Assembly: GCA_037447655.1 (NCBI GenBank)
Contig: JBBHKE010001377.1
Span: 243,812-307,811 of the forward strand
Source: Zygnema cylindricum
Taxonomy: Eukaryota; Streptophyta; Zygnematophyceae; Zygnematales; Zygnemataceae
Length of the DNA: 64,000 bases
Direction: 5' to 3'
This document shows, in pieces, positions 11,916 to 23,514 of this stretch. The notes below the pieces were generated by a model that was not told the DNA's origin, made no database searches, and worked only from the letters and a program-made list of their open reading frames with translations. The translations under genes were made by a program, and so were the position numbers. Each line of letters begins with the position of its first letter. Position 1 is the stretch's first letter.

Positions 11916-14308
11916 TTACTCTGTTTTCTTGCCTTTCAATACGGAATCCACATCGGCCTTTACTGTCTTGGCGATTTCGTGAACCGGGACCTCCGGAAGG
12001 TAATAAGCGACTGACTTTACCACAGGAATATCCTTACTTTTAACATAATCTGCAACATGGTTGTATTTCTTTCCCGCAAATACTGCCGTAGGCATTGAAA
12101 GTTTCACGAATTGAGGAGCCAAAGGTAAAGCCAAAAATGCCTTCCAACCCAAATAGCCGTAACCTTTTGCTCCTTCGAAAAGATCCTTACTAGTCTTCTC
12201 TAAAGTCTCCGGGGTAGACTTCGCCGCATCGTAAACTTCGAAAGTTTTGGACTTCACATAACCGGGAGTATACTCGTCTAAAAGTTTAAGTATGATGTCC
12301 ACCTGGAAAGACAAAAAGACAAAACAAACGGAGAACAAGAAAAAAACTTTAGAAACATCCTTTCAAACTCCAAACCTTTCGGTCATTTCAACTATGACAA
12401 ACCCGTAAGAAAGAAGGGCTGCACAAGGCTGCATTTAGTAAGGGATTACAAGGCAATTCCATGCGTTTACGCACTTTTGAACTATGTGTGACACCAGGCA
12501 TCATCCCACTCTCTCTCACCCTCTCTATCTTCTCTCAATCCCTCTCTATCTTTCCCTCTCCCTCCCCCTCTCTCCATCTCTCCCTCCCCCTCTTTCCATC
12601 TCTCCCTCTATCTCTCAATTTCCCCCTCACTCCCCACCCAAACTTCACTCTCCTCCCTTACCCCCATTCTCCCCCGCCCACACCCACTCCGTCCACATTT
12701 TCACTAACGAACTTCCCCGCCCAGGCCCCCACCCTCCCCCTCTCCCTCCCTCTCCCTCCATCCACCTTTTCATCCACCAACTTGAGCAATCCATAAGACT
12801 GAAGCGTGTCCTCAAACTTAAACAACCCCAAAAACCATCTTCGCAATTCCCTCTCTCCCCCCCTTCATCCATCTATTCATCCAAGAGCTTCCCCCGTAAC
12901 ACCCCCCTCACCCCTCCCTCCACTTCTCCCTCCACCTCTCCCTCCCCCCCCTCTCCCAGCCCCTCCCTTCACCTTTGCATCCACAAACTTCAACAATTCA
13001 TCAGGCTTATCCTCAAACTTGGAGTAGACTGGTCCTACGACGGTCTTCACTGTTCCCTCCACTCGGTCGAGCCCCGGCTTCAAGACTCCAGAGCTCTCCT
13101 TAGCGGTCTCATAAAGAGTCGTCAAATACGCCCAAGTCCTTATGAATGCCACGCGGAAGAATCCAAGGTACTTCAGATCCGGTCCCTACACGACAAGAAA
13201 AGGAAAAGGACAAAAGAAGAGGGGTTCACATGTCAGTATAGGAAAAACTCGAAGGAAACCCTAGGAAATGAAGGTAGGAAGGCTTACATATCAAAAAAGT
13301 ATTTAAAAATATGTTTCACATGTTCAGACAAAAGATAACTAAAAAAGCAGCCCGACGCACAAAAAAAGAAAAACAAAAAAAAAAGTTTCAAATGGGTCAG
13401 TCTAAAAATGACCAAAGGAAACCTTCAGGGAACCAAAGTACTTAAAATTTAGCCCCTAAGCTTACACATAACAGAAAAAAAAAAAAAAACAAGCTTCACA
13501 TTGTTGGTACAAAAAACTAAGTCATACCAAAAATAAAAAAGTTTCATATGACAGGATAAAAGCGGCTAAAAGGAAACCAAGGTGGTTTGGTCCACACATA
13601 ACAAAAAAGAAAAAAACAAGTTAATAAAGTTCCGCAGTATCAGTGCAAAAATACTACAGAACAGCCTGAAATACCAAAAAAAAAAAAAAAAAGTGTGAAT
13701 GTCAGATGAAAATGTCTAAAAGTAGATACTACAAAACATGGCATAAGAGAACAGAAAAAATTGAGAACATACACATTTTCTAACAGAAATTCCAACCTTA
13801 TCGACAAAAAAAATAAACCAACATACACCAAATAAAGTTTCCCATGCCAGTTTAATAAAAGCCAGCAAAGCAGGACATGGTTCAAACTTTCCGCCGTAAA
13901 TAGTAGACCAATTACAGTATTAATAACAGGCTTGAATAATATAGAGCCTAAAATACTTCATATTACAAAAATACTCAAAAGCGCGGAAATGATCCACGCT
14001 ACGTGAAAATCTTGCCGGAAACAACAAAAAATTACTAAAAGTTCATAAAAACCAGATTATTCGGCGAAAAATAATTACAAAAAGAATAGAATAACTGCAG
14101 ACAAATAATCTCCACAATATTTGAACCAATCAACAAGAACAAAAAGCTTTCAAGGCCATTAAACCAGAATTAAAACTTCCTCATGTTTCTTCAAAAAGAC
14201 GTGAGAACAAGCAACCAAAAAAAAAAAAAAAAGGAAAAAGGAAAAAAAGTAAATTAGAAAAAGGAACCAAAGTTACAAGAAACTCACAAAAGATGTTGCT
14301 TCGGCCAT
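11916..14308 (-). CDS. REF/SRPP family protein (rubber elongation factor-like, lipid-droplet or stress-related)
   Basis: Proteins of the REF/SRPP family coat lipid droplets or rubber particles and take part in growth and stress responses. Exons: 14308-14288 (MAEATSF), 13185-12973 and 12302-11916, all phase 0 with GT-AG borders, giving 206 residues, a normal length. Family hallmarks are LKYLGFFRVAF, then LTTLYETAKESSGVLKPG and VEGTVKTVVGPVYSKF in exon 2, followed by a long amphipathic part and a Lys-rich tail. The start was chosen because ATGGCCGAAGC gives a short exon ending at a good donor (GTGAGT), as the family needs a few residues before the core; this 21-base exon is the least certain part. 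Just upstream TGCAG stands before TTATG, so a further 5' UTR intron is possible. The intron at 12303-12972 is very pyrimidine-rich. Confidence 0.88.
12510..12960. repeat. Pyrimidine-rich tract in REF-like intron 2
   Basis: Long runs of CCCTCTC and CCCTCC on the plus strand inside the second intron of the REF-like gene. They open several false reading frames on both strands. No regular unit was found. Confidence 0.75.
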
Positions 14309-14867
14309 AACTGCACTTTACAATAAAAGCTACTTTTATAAAAATACAGAAGAAAGCACTAAAAACCACTGCTGCAGTACGTAAGGGAAAATAGAGCACA
14401 AAAACTGAAAAACTACTGCTGCAGAATGTTAAGAGGAATACTGTAGTAGCAAAGTGTCAAAAGTGTCAAACAATCAATCTGCTGCAACACAAACTCCTGG
14501 CAGCAAAGATTAAGTAAAACTTTTCAATGGCTTGATGCTGCTGAGAAACGACAAAGTTGTCCAGAAACGACAAATTGACACGCAGAGGATCTATGGTCTC
14601 AGTTCAGAGGCTGGTCTGTTTGCAGCCGACGTTGGAGCTTGAACTCCGGTTAAAACCTGCGAATCCCGTAAAAGTGGTCCACTTTTAACCCAAGGATCAA
14701 AATCTGTTACGTGTCAGCAAGAGCTGCAATGAGAACTAGACCTTGAATCGTTATTAGCGTATAGAAATTATTAGTGTAAAGAAAAAATTAGCGTCATTCA
14801 TTCTAATTTAGTTCTAAGAGACGTGGCAGATTATGGTCCACGTCCTTAAATAGCGTAATTTATTATA
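14309..14867. repeat. 559-bp duplicated block, copy A (REF-like upstream region)
   Basis: Starts one base upstream of the REF-like start codon and runs to the middle of a MITE. It matches 23515-24073 in the same orientation with no length change and only about three substitutions by eye. It must contain the 5' UTR and proximal promoter of the REF-like gene. Confidence 0.93.
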
Positions 14868-14937
14868 TTTAAGGTATCAATGTCAAAATTTTGGGGTGCC
14901 GATATAGCGTACATAAGGCTAATAACGATTCACGGTG
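14739..14937. mobile_element. TA-target MITE (199 bp) upstream of REF-like gene
   Basis: The left end is worn (GACCTTGAATCGTTATTAG instead of CACCGC), but TA precedes it. The right end AATAACGATTCACGGTG is followed by TA. The interior has ACGTGGC and, 10 bases later, its near mirror GGTCCACGT. The duplication breakpoint falls inside this element at 14867/14868. Confidence 0.8.
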
Positions 14938-16050
14938 TACAGTACTGTACAGTACAATGCTACGTTTTTCGCTGACGTCTGAGTTTTAAGTATCGGTCAG
15001 ACCGAAAATAAAGGAATTCGAAGAATACTGTACTGTAGTTCAAACCATAGGTTTAATGTGCGACAAATATTGGAAACCCTACATACTGTGTTTACGTATA
15101 GTACGCATACTACACAGTACCGTACATTATTGTACAGTACTTCCACGAATAGTACGCTTACAGTACGGGGCTCCACTAAGTACTGTAGCGTTTATAATTT
15201 TTTTGTTGGACATGCTCACACTTACGAAAAGTCGAAAAAAGTCGGAATAACGGTAAAGTACGCGTATAGACGGGCAACGCTTATAGCTTTTCCCAATTGT
15301 TTTCGCAGATTTGAATTTGGAACCATAATTCAATGAGATCTGCTGAAAATATTTTATTCGCAAATTGATGGCCAGGAAGCTTCAGCTGAAGCAAAAGTTT
15401 GTTAAAAAGTTGAGCTTTAGTCCTAAGGTGTGACACGTGGATGGTATGAAATGGCTGTCAACTCCACAAAACTGGGAACAGACTCCTCCTGCATTCGAGG
15501 ACATTCGGATTCTCCTCTCTGCTTACCTGGAAATATCGTGAGCCTCTTCGGAAAGATGGCGAAGGTGTTCACACAAGACACAAAAGTACAAACTCACACG
15601 AGTCGGTATTTATCATCTATCCTTGTAGGCCAGCTACACATGCAAGAACTGAATTTACTAGTTACGGCAAAAAATCACTGTCATCGTACATATAACTATA
15701 TAAGTGTGCAATTCGTACATTTTCTTGAGGAAAAACGCTAATTACAGATCCCGTCATTTGTCATGGTATATAACACAAACAAGTGCCGAGGCTGCGTTCA
15801 TACATAAGTCAGCGTCAGCAAAGGCCGGAGTACCAGTTTTCAATTTTTCACGAATCTTTGGATCTTGGGAGTATCGAGTCGTTGTGAATAGTTGCAAATG
15901 AAAACAGTGCATCGCGAACAAATATGTTTAACAACAGCACGTTTCATATCTTAAGAAATGGAGAGTACCGATACTAAACTGTAACGATTCGTCAATTGTG
16001 TTGCCACAACTGTACTGCCCAGAAAACAGCACCGGCGGCCTTCCAGAAGC
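14938..16050. other. Intergenic stretch, nothing recognised
   Basis: GTAC-rich sequence with many short inverted GTAC/AGTACTGTAC motifs between 14938 and 15200, then unremarkable sequence. No open frame looks coding. Confidence 0.5.
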
Positions 16051-16690
16051 TTCGGCCATGGCTGCCTGCTAGGGTTTTCTGTCCTTCCCTCCGTGTATCC
16101 GACGCCAAATTTGGCGTGCTACCACTCTAAAGAAAGTATTTTGCAACACCTTTCTGCTGGTGGGCGAATTACCTCCATCCGCCGCTTCGTTTTTTCATAA
16201 TCAAGGTTCTCCATTCCGGCCGTTTTTCTATTTTCCTTCTGTGGCCATCTCTTGCAATCTTTGTCTCCCGAATTGGGGTGCCATTAGCCACCGCTCAAAA
16301 TCTTCGCACTTAATTCCATTTTCTCGTCGAACTAAGCTCGTACTGTGGAGAAGTGCTTTTTAGCCGGCGTCGTTTCAAGGGCTTCGGCCATCGCTTACTC
16401 CTACAGTTTTTTGACCTTCCCTTCGAGTATCTTGCACCAATTTTGGCGTACAGATACTCTAAATAAAGTATTTTCGACAACCTTGCTGTATGTGGAAATT
16501 CCCGCTGCATCCATTCTACCGCTTTTTACCAATCGGCTCTGCCGCTTACGGCCGATTTCTTACACAAAGCAAGAAAAGTTTTGTCGGCGACATTCAAAAA
16601 CCTCCGGCCTTGGCTTTCTACTAGGGTTTCTTAAATTTCTCTTTGTGTATCCAACGTAAAATTTGGCGTGCTAGCACTCTCCACAACTAG
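16050..16690 (+). repeat. Three repeated 5' segments ahead of the retroelement
   Basis: Three diverged copies of the same text lie in the same direction: CTTCGGCCAT-type start, a CTTCCCT(C)CG(T)GTATC part, then AAATTTGGCGTGCTA and ACTCTAAA(G/T)AAAGTATTTT. They begin near 16050, 16383 and 16602, and the third runs straight into the retroelement. Repeated 5' segments of this kind are known as promoter monomers in some LINEs; here that role is inference. Confidence 0.6.
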
Positions 16691-19600
16691 CTCTCAAGCC
16701 AAGTTTTTCCAATTCCATTTCTTTTATTGCCAAAGGGGTTTTTTTTTTACTTTTCTTTTACTTACTCAGATCTACCGAAGGGAGCTTTCCGAGCAAAGTC
16801 TGCACTACCACCAAGCGCGCAACAGCACAAGCGCTCGCCATCCACTGCCTCTCAATCTTATGACCCCTCACAAGCGACGGGCGTCACGCTCCCCGTCGCT
16901 CTCTTCTTCGGATCACGCTCGGCCACGTTTGATTACCTCAGATGAGAACCTTTACCACTACCCCCTTCCCCACCGTAGAGTTATCCTCACACACGGTTCC
17001 CTCCACCATTCCCAACCCTTGCACAAACCCATGCGGGGTTGAACATTCCCCCGAAAGCAAGCCACCAATACCTTCTACAAACCCTATTTCATCACAACCT
17101 TTAGGTAAAGAGCCTCCCCCTCTCAATGTTGCCCCCTATCGTACACCCCATTTTCAAGAGCATTTTCCACCCTTACATTCCATACCTCTTTCTCAACCAC
17201 CCTCTTTCCCACCACCATCAAGTATTGGTCCAACTAGGGTGCCTTGTCCTCAGTGTGGAAGGTTATATGTGGCGATTGGTGATTTTTCGAGGCATATGAA
17301 GTCCTGTCCTTTTAAATCTAAAGGTATCCCGCCCCCGATAATGGCCAACCTTCTCCACGAATTAATTGCCAACAACCATTTCATATTGATTGGCAATATG
17401 TTCGTCGTCTCGACGTTCTGGGGTGTTATCACTTGGGCTACCCGCGCCCTCGATTGTATACTCGTATCCTGAGCAATCTTCGTAATTCTGTCCAAGCGGC
17501 TCTGACATCGCCAACGACGCGCCATGGCACTTACTCCTCTTGTTTCCTCTTTGGGTTTTTGTTTTGCCAACAAAGGGGGGTGCGAGCACGGCTCGTGAGA
17601 CGAAGGCTCGTTGCCAACGATTTTTGAGGGGGAATTGGGAGTCATTGCAACAAGAGCACACGGATCGTGTCATCAGTCTTTCCATGTCACCTCCCAAACG
17701 CTATGCCCCACTTCTAATGTCCACCGCGAGATTACATTGGGCAGTCCATCTTGGTCGTTCTGGAGAGTTTTCTCGAGCTGCTCGTGCGCTTCGACCTTTT
17801 ACCCTGTCTTTGTCTTCAGAGGCAACAGTTGAAGCTTTGCGTTTGCTCCATCCTCCTGCCCGTGACGAGCTCATTCCTTTCATCGAGGTGCATGATCTAG
17901 GGGTTGTGAGGCAGTTGTTCATGGCCTTCGGGCTCTTGTAGACCTCCATCCGGATTGAGTGGTTCTTCAAGTGGATGTTGCCAACGTGTTTAACATTGTT
18001 AGCCAAAATGCTATCTTTTGAGAGTTAAGGCATGCTCCATCGCTGATTAACCAGATTTTTCTCTTTGTGCGTGCTTTTTATTCTCGTCCATGCCCCCTCA
18101 TCTTTCCTCTTGGCGGTCCATTTAGTGATGCTGCCACATTAGAATCTGCGACTGGCACTCGCTAGGGTCATCCTTTGGGGGCACCTTTTTTTGCATTGGG
18201 TCACGTTCAAGCACTACAAGACTTTGTTACGGCTTTTCATGGTTGTTTATTCCCTTCGACTGTGGATGATACGCATATTGTCGGGCCCCGAGACTAAGTT
18301 TTGTATGCCTTCACCCATTTTGCAGAGCAACTTTCTAAGATTTGTTTATCGGTTAACCCATCTAAGTGTGTAGCGTGTTGCCCCCAAGGCTTACCTTCTA
18401 ACTACCCCGTCCCTATGGGTTTTCGAATTGCTTCTTCAACAGAGGGAATTAAAGCTTTAGGATCCCCTATTGAAGCTCCATCCTTTGTGAACCAAGTTAT
18501 TACAGATGCGTTGTTGGAGGACCTCTCGCACTCTGATGACATTCCTAAGCTCTCCGACTCCCAAGTGGTTTTTTGCAATCCTCACACGTTGTTTTGCCCA
18601 ACGTCCTTTTTATCTTGCCCGGACTGTCCCACCAATGAATCCGTTTTTATCTTCTCTTAAGGAATTTAACAACAAACACTTTAGCGTACTCCCCCACCTT
18701 GTTGGGCATGGGATTTTTCATCGCCTGGAGGGTTCGTTTGCCCGTCAACAAGCAAGTCTCCCTATTTCGAATGGCAGCTTGGGTAAGATTCCTGCGACAC
18801 GAGTTGCTCCGGCGGCATATTTGGGTAGTTTGTCTTTGGTGGCACCTACCATCACCTCTCGATTTATCGTCGATGATGTTCCAATTCTGGCCCAGGTCGT
18901 TCCTAAGGTTGATGAAAACATTTTTGCTTTTCATGAGTCTTTTTTCTCCGTGCGTGCGCTCCTCCCACCTGATGCAAGAAACCAGGTTGCACCCTTTCAA
19001 ACTTTTATATCCGACAATAACATTCATCTCGAACAATGTATAACTGAGCAATTGGCAGCCGCTCAATTCCATAACCTTTAAACATGCTTCGTTTTGCTCA
19101 ATCTCGTGCTCGACTACGTTCGTGTTCTGGGCCAAGGGTTGGTGCGTGGATGCAAGCCACACCAACTTTTTCGACCCTTTGTCTGACGTCCGACAATTTC
19201 ACATCGCCCTTACGTCTTCGTTTGGGTTTGCCTCACCCTGCACTTCTTGGGAGACTCCATTGTTTTTGTAATCAACCTATTGACTCGGACGGGATTCATC
19301 TACTCCGTTGCTATAGGGGCGGTGAACGTACTGTTGCGCATGATTTAGTTCGCGACTTAATTGTTGCAATTGGTACTGACGTAGGCTTCACCGTGAGGCG
19401 CGAAATTTCTCATATACTACCTGCTCGCTCCCAGTTTATCGACCTTAGAAGTCCTTAGGTTGACTTGGTTTTCCTTTACGCGGCTGGGAGGACTTTTGGT
19501 GAGGTGGTCCTACAGATCCGACTGGGACCCACGTTTCTTCCCGCGCGGCGGTACATAGGGGTGTGGCGGCTCGGGACGCAACAACTTCTAAGGAAAGAGA

Positions 19601-19920
19601 TTATGCTCACCGAGATCCGTCGAACCAATTTGTGCCATTTGCCGCAGAAATTTTTTGTACTTTTGACAAGTCTTTTGATGATTTCCTCCACGGCTGTTCG
19701 AAGAAAACATTTGAGATCCGGGGTCCGGGAAGCCCTCCCCCGAGCCTTCTCGTCGCGTTTTACCGTCAACGAGTATCGGTGGCTTTTCAACAAGCGCAAG
19801 TCGCGGCCCTTCTACGGTGGAGCACGGTGGCGGATGACTGGCGGGGCCTCCCAGATCTTCCACCAAGGGATCCAATCCACATCCATGATATTCGAGGGTG
19901 TGGAGTTTAGTTTGTTAGGG
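16668..19920 (+). pseudogene. Decayed non-LTR retrotransposon with RT and CCHC/endonuclease-like tail
   Basis: One decayed element across several frames. Near 17245-17305 a CCHC-type finger is read (CPQCGRLYVAIGDFSRHMKSC starts with a C-x2-C and ends H-x3-C). The segment at about 17690-17900 includes LGRSGEFSRAARALRPF, which I associate with the region before the RT core. RT motif A is LQVDVANVFN (about 17965), motif B reads GTR-stop-GHPLGAPFF (about 18155) and motif C is VDDTHIVG (about 18260). The C-terminal part has CFCNQPIDSDGIHLLRC (C-x-C-x8-H-x3-C, near 19270), then VDLVF and KERDYAHRDP, then FYRQRVSVAFQQAQ. A CCHC followed by such motifs is typical of elements with a restriction-like endonuclease (R2-like groups). 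At least three stops and several frameshifts break it, so it is dead. AATAAA stands at 20116. Confidence 0.8.
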
Positions 19921-20399
19921 TTGTGTAGTTTTTTCCTTTGTTTAGTGTCATCTTTAGAAAATTTGCTTAGTTTTGGCTGTTATTTTAGTTAGATTTTGTG
20001 TCTTCACATGTTTTCTTTACCTTCGTTTCCTTTGGCTGTTCTTTAGCATTAAGCGTATATTTCCTCTTTTTGAACCCCTTTGTACCTTGATGGATTTTTC
20101 CATCGCACTTTTTGAAATAAAGTTTGAGACATACCTTTATTTTGGGGACATTCTTCTTATAGTGTAATCGGTATCACATAGTCGACGTTTGAACATGTGC
20201 GAACATGTTTGCTTGAATTCCTCCGGTCTTAATCACTTGGAATTAAATCTAAGTGCTATTTTTTGTGTCGACGCACTCACCTTCCTGTGTCAACGCCTTT
20301 ATCACAGACTCCTTCTGTGGATGTATGAAAAAAAAGATAAATTTTAGTACAGACTGTTGCATTTTGTACACTACAGTATTGAAGATTGTCCAAATTATG

Positions 20400-20513
20400 C
20401 TTATATTAATGTAAAAAAAAAAAGTAAGAGTTATTGATTCTATTTTAAGTTCGAGGGTCAAAACTTGGGGGCGCCGAATTACCGTTATTAATGCTAATGA
20501 AGATTCACAATGT
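20400..20513. mobile_element. Partial MITE (right half)
   Basis: The segment ending GCTAATGAAGATTCACAATG, followed by TA, matches the right half of the MITE at 14739-14937, including the GTCAAAA.TTGGGG.GCCGA stretch. The left half is not recognisable. Confidence 0.5.
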
Positions 20514-21189
20514 ACTGAACCACTGTTCAAAAGTAAAAAACATAACATTGCGTTCAATTGATTGAAATACGACTTGAACTTTATTTTTTTGCATATTTGT
20601 GAGCAAAACGTGCAGAAATCCATTGCGGAGTCTCTCTACTACGGAAATTCGACACATCATCAACTTTTTGGGCTAATGGCTACGATTGCAGCAAATAATT
20701 CTCTGTTCACCAAATGGACTAAGGGCACTTTTCCATGTGATAAAGTTACGTTTTTCTTTTGTCATTTTCATCCAAAATTTAACCCCCAACAAGAAAATCC
20801 GTTGTCGTACCAAAAAAATGAAATCACCACTACAATTTGCGTCACTTTGAAACTTTAAATGCAATGCAATTTGTCGTCTAACGCGTTTAGACTCACTTTC
20901 GCGTCCCTCCAACTCATCTTCAAGCTTCTACTCGAATCACCTCGCGAGGTGATTTTAACTTAAGTTCCATGATGTTAATGAACATGCAGACGATGTCGCA
21001 CGCGTCGTAGGTTTTTTAAAACTTTTATGGGCAGAGAACCAAAAAAAATTCCAATGCACATTCCCAACATGTGCGTAGTTTTTTCCGTGCACTTTTTTTC
21101 GTACAGGGGCCGTGCAGGGGTCTCGACCGACGGACGCCATTTCGTCAAAAGCGAAGTTCGTGAAGGCGCTTCTTTCTCCCTCCCTCTCC

Positions 21190-21590
21190 CATTACCGCGT
21201 CCATCTCACAGTTTTTGCAATGAGAAACGAAAAGAATGGTATCAAATGAAAGATTTTTAAAAAAGATTACTTTTGACTGTCTTTGGGTGTATTTTAATGG
21301 CAAGTAAAGTGAGAAAGAACGAAAAAAATCGGAAAACCAAGGCGGAAAGTTTTGGAATTAGTGGCGTCGACTCTATCATAAGTGAGCGTGACGTCAAAAT
21401 GTCACAAACCCTAAATATCTACAATGTCACAAGAAACCACTATGTAGTAGACGCCTAGAACCGTTGCTATTTTGTAAACGTCATCAATTATCGTAAGTTT
21501 TAAGGTCTTCTACAACCGTCACAAATTACACCAGCGTCTACATCCGTCACAATTTGAAGTAACGATTTCATTACAATACAATAATAGGAT
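21190..21590. repeat. Left arm of a 10-kb spaced inverted repeat
   Basis: Matches the reverse complement of 30880-31200 over several hundred bases with gaps. Shared landmarks are GGTAT...ATGAAAG, TTTGGG.GTA, ATGGCAAGT...GTGAGAAA, ACAATGTCAC, GTCTACA..TGTCACA and GAAGTAAC. It may be one terminal arm of a Mutator-like element or one of two independent inverted copies. Confidence 0.55.
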
Positions 21591-22213
21591 TCCACTATTC
21601 CAATGGTCTCGGACTCGTTTGCACCTGATTATTCCTTTCTCAAAACAAGCTCAGTTTTTTATCCTTTTCACACTCAATTCAATTTTATTGTATTAAGTTT
21701 GTGACCATCTCGTCACTTAGTTTAATATCCCCTTTTTATTCGGATCAACACTAGAAAACAATCATATTGCTTATTTGATCAAGGCAACAGTGCGTTTAGG
21801 TCATCTATCAATAATATCTCATTTTAAGCATACAAGAGAAGTTGTAACCATTGCAAATCATCTCCAACAATTAGGGTTTTCAGGGAGTTTTTTTGTGACA
21901 ATTCTTAACAGTATCAATATCCAATGTGTTAGAAAAGGTTAATATTGCTATGCAACTTCTATAGCCTTACCTTAATTCTGAAAAAGAATCTTCATTGCAT
22001 CTCCCATCTCCCTCTTCCTCTCCCTCTCCCTATACTTCTATCTCAACTGACAGAATGTACCATGGTGAAAACACCACCTCTGTCTACAAATCAACATGAC
22101 GATATAGGCTACCTCTCGAGAATGTGAAATGACTTGACAAATTAGAGGAGAAATAGGTTCTCCCGAAAGCTGGAGTAATCATGATTAATTTAATTTGAGA
22201 TCCGTCACGACTA

Positions 22214-22392
22214 CACCGCCCACCACTATTAGCATATATTAGTTATTATGTTAAGCCGAAAACCATACAACAGTATCAATCACGCTATATAGTGGAGATC
22301 ACACGAGTCTCCTCCATCTCCCGAGACCAAATTACTATTGTAAATTCTAATTTCACATTTACATTAATAATTTCTGTAATAGCGATGAGAGG
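22214..22392. mobile_element. TA-target MITE, right end degenerate
   Basis: Left end CACCGCCCACCACTATTAGC preceded by TA. The right end near GTAATAGCGATGAGAGG is followed by TA but is weakened. Non-coding interior. Confidence 0.6.
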
Positions 22393-22830
22393 TATGGTGA
22401 ATTAAATAAGTGTATTTCATTTTCCACTTTTTTTTTTAGTGCAGTCATTTAACCATTGCAAAACATCGCAAAATATCACAATCAAGCATTATACATACAT
22501 ACATAGACATTTCGTATATGTCACTAATAGAACAAGAAAAATGAAAGCACGATTTAAAACAAAACATTAGCACAATAAAACATTCAACCATGGAATATAA
22601 CGCGACTGACACCGTTCAAAAAGCAATACGTTATGGTTTTACATACAAAAACAAACCTGAAAACAACCGTACTATCAAACTGATTCGGCTAAAAGAAGAG
22701 TAGCCACTCTTCCTATACATAAACATGTTCTCGAAATGAAACTAACGACCACTGAAACTGAGAGTGGACGAAAACCTCAAAATTGAACTATATCACTATT
22801 TTACATGATGATACATGAACTGCTCAACAT

Positions 22831-22939
22831 TTAAAATTTGTCGTCGAACCATTCGGACCAGCTTTGATCATCTCCATTCTTGAATTTCTCGTCAGCGAGG
22901 ACATTTACTTGATCAACAGCTTGCTTCTTGGCCTCATCT
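22831..22939 (-). CDS. C-terminal exon of an unrecognised gene
   Basis: A strong acceptor (TTTGTGTGCAG) at 22940 is followed by 35 codons and a TAA. The encoded end is acidic and lysine-rich, starting DEAKKQAVDQVNVLADEKF and finishing SWSEWFDDKF. Codon use and the sharp acceptor favour a real exon; the first base completes a codon begun upstream (phase 2). No upstream exon could be assigned between 22940 and 23514, and a spliced start in the duplicated block at 23515-24073 is possible. I do not recognise the family, so no function is proposed. Confidence 0.5.
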
Positions 22940-23384
22940 CTGCACACAAAACGACAAAAATACATCAGGAAATCAAAATAATCGACAAAAGAAGGGAATA
23001 AGGACTAATGTCAGGTCAAATATTGGTACTTTTCCTGTAGTTAAAATTGTAATTTTTAGCAATCTGTTCCATCCCATTTTGTTCCATGCAAGTATTCAAG
23101 TCACCTTAGGTCTCAACTTTGTACCAGAAATACATCAGAACTGCCTCATTTTAGCTCATGTTGGGATACAAATGCCAGAACAACACAAAATTTTATTATT
23201 TTCAAGCATTGGAACCAATTGCAAAAATATGTGAATGTCCTTCAAAATTGATATAAAATAAAGCAAAAGAAATTCCTTCAATGAATATAAGTGCAAAAGT
23301 CCAAAATCATTCCAGAAAAAAATGCTTACATTCATTCACTTATTTTTATATGAGAACAAGAGTGGTTCCAAAGTCAAAGAGCAT

Positions 23385-23512
23385 TGGGGAGAGGGAGAGA
23401 GAAAGAGAGAGTAATTGTAGCCAGAGTGAAAGAGCATTGGAGAGAAAGAGGGAGAGAGAAAGAGAGAGCGAAGAGGGAGGGAAGGAGGGAGAGGAGGGTG
23501 AGGGGGAGAGCG
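23385..23512. repeat. GA-rich microsatellite at duplication border
   Basis: Imperfect GAGAGA/GGGAGG tract. It ends two bases before the second copy of the REF-like upstream block begins, so it marks that junction. Confidence 0.85.
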
Positions 23513-23514
23513 AG

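Larger units (their letters stand above)
19921..22830. other. Intergenic, repeats only
   Basis: Holds the 3' trailer of the retroelement, a partial MITE (about 20400-20513), one arm of a distant inverted repeat (21190-21590) and a degenerate MITE (22214-22392). No open frame looks coding. Confidence 0.6.

Noticed and set aside
12484-13338. 284-codon plus-strand frame
   Set aside because: Runs antisense over the REF-like intron and exon 2; the long part is the CCCTCTC tract. The minus strand has the conserved protein.
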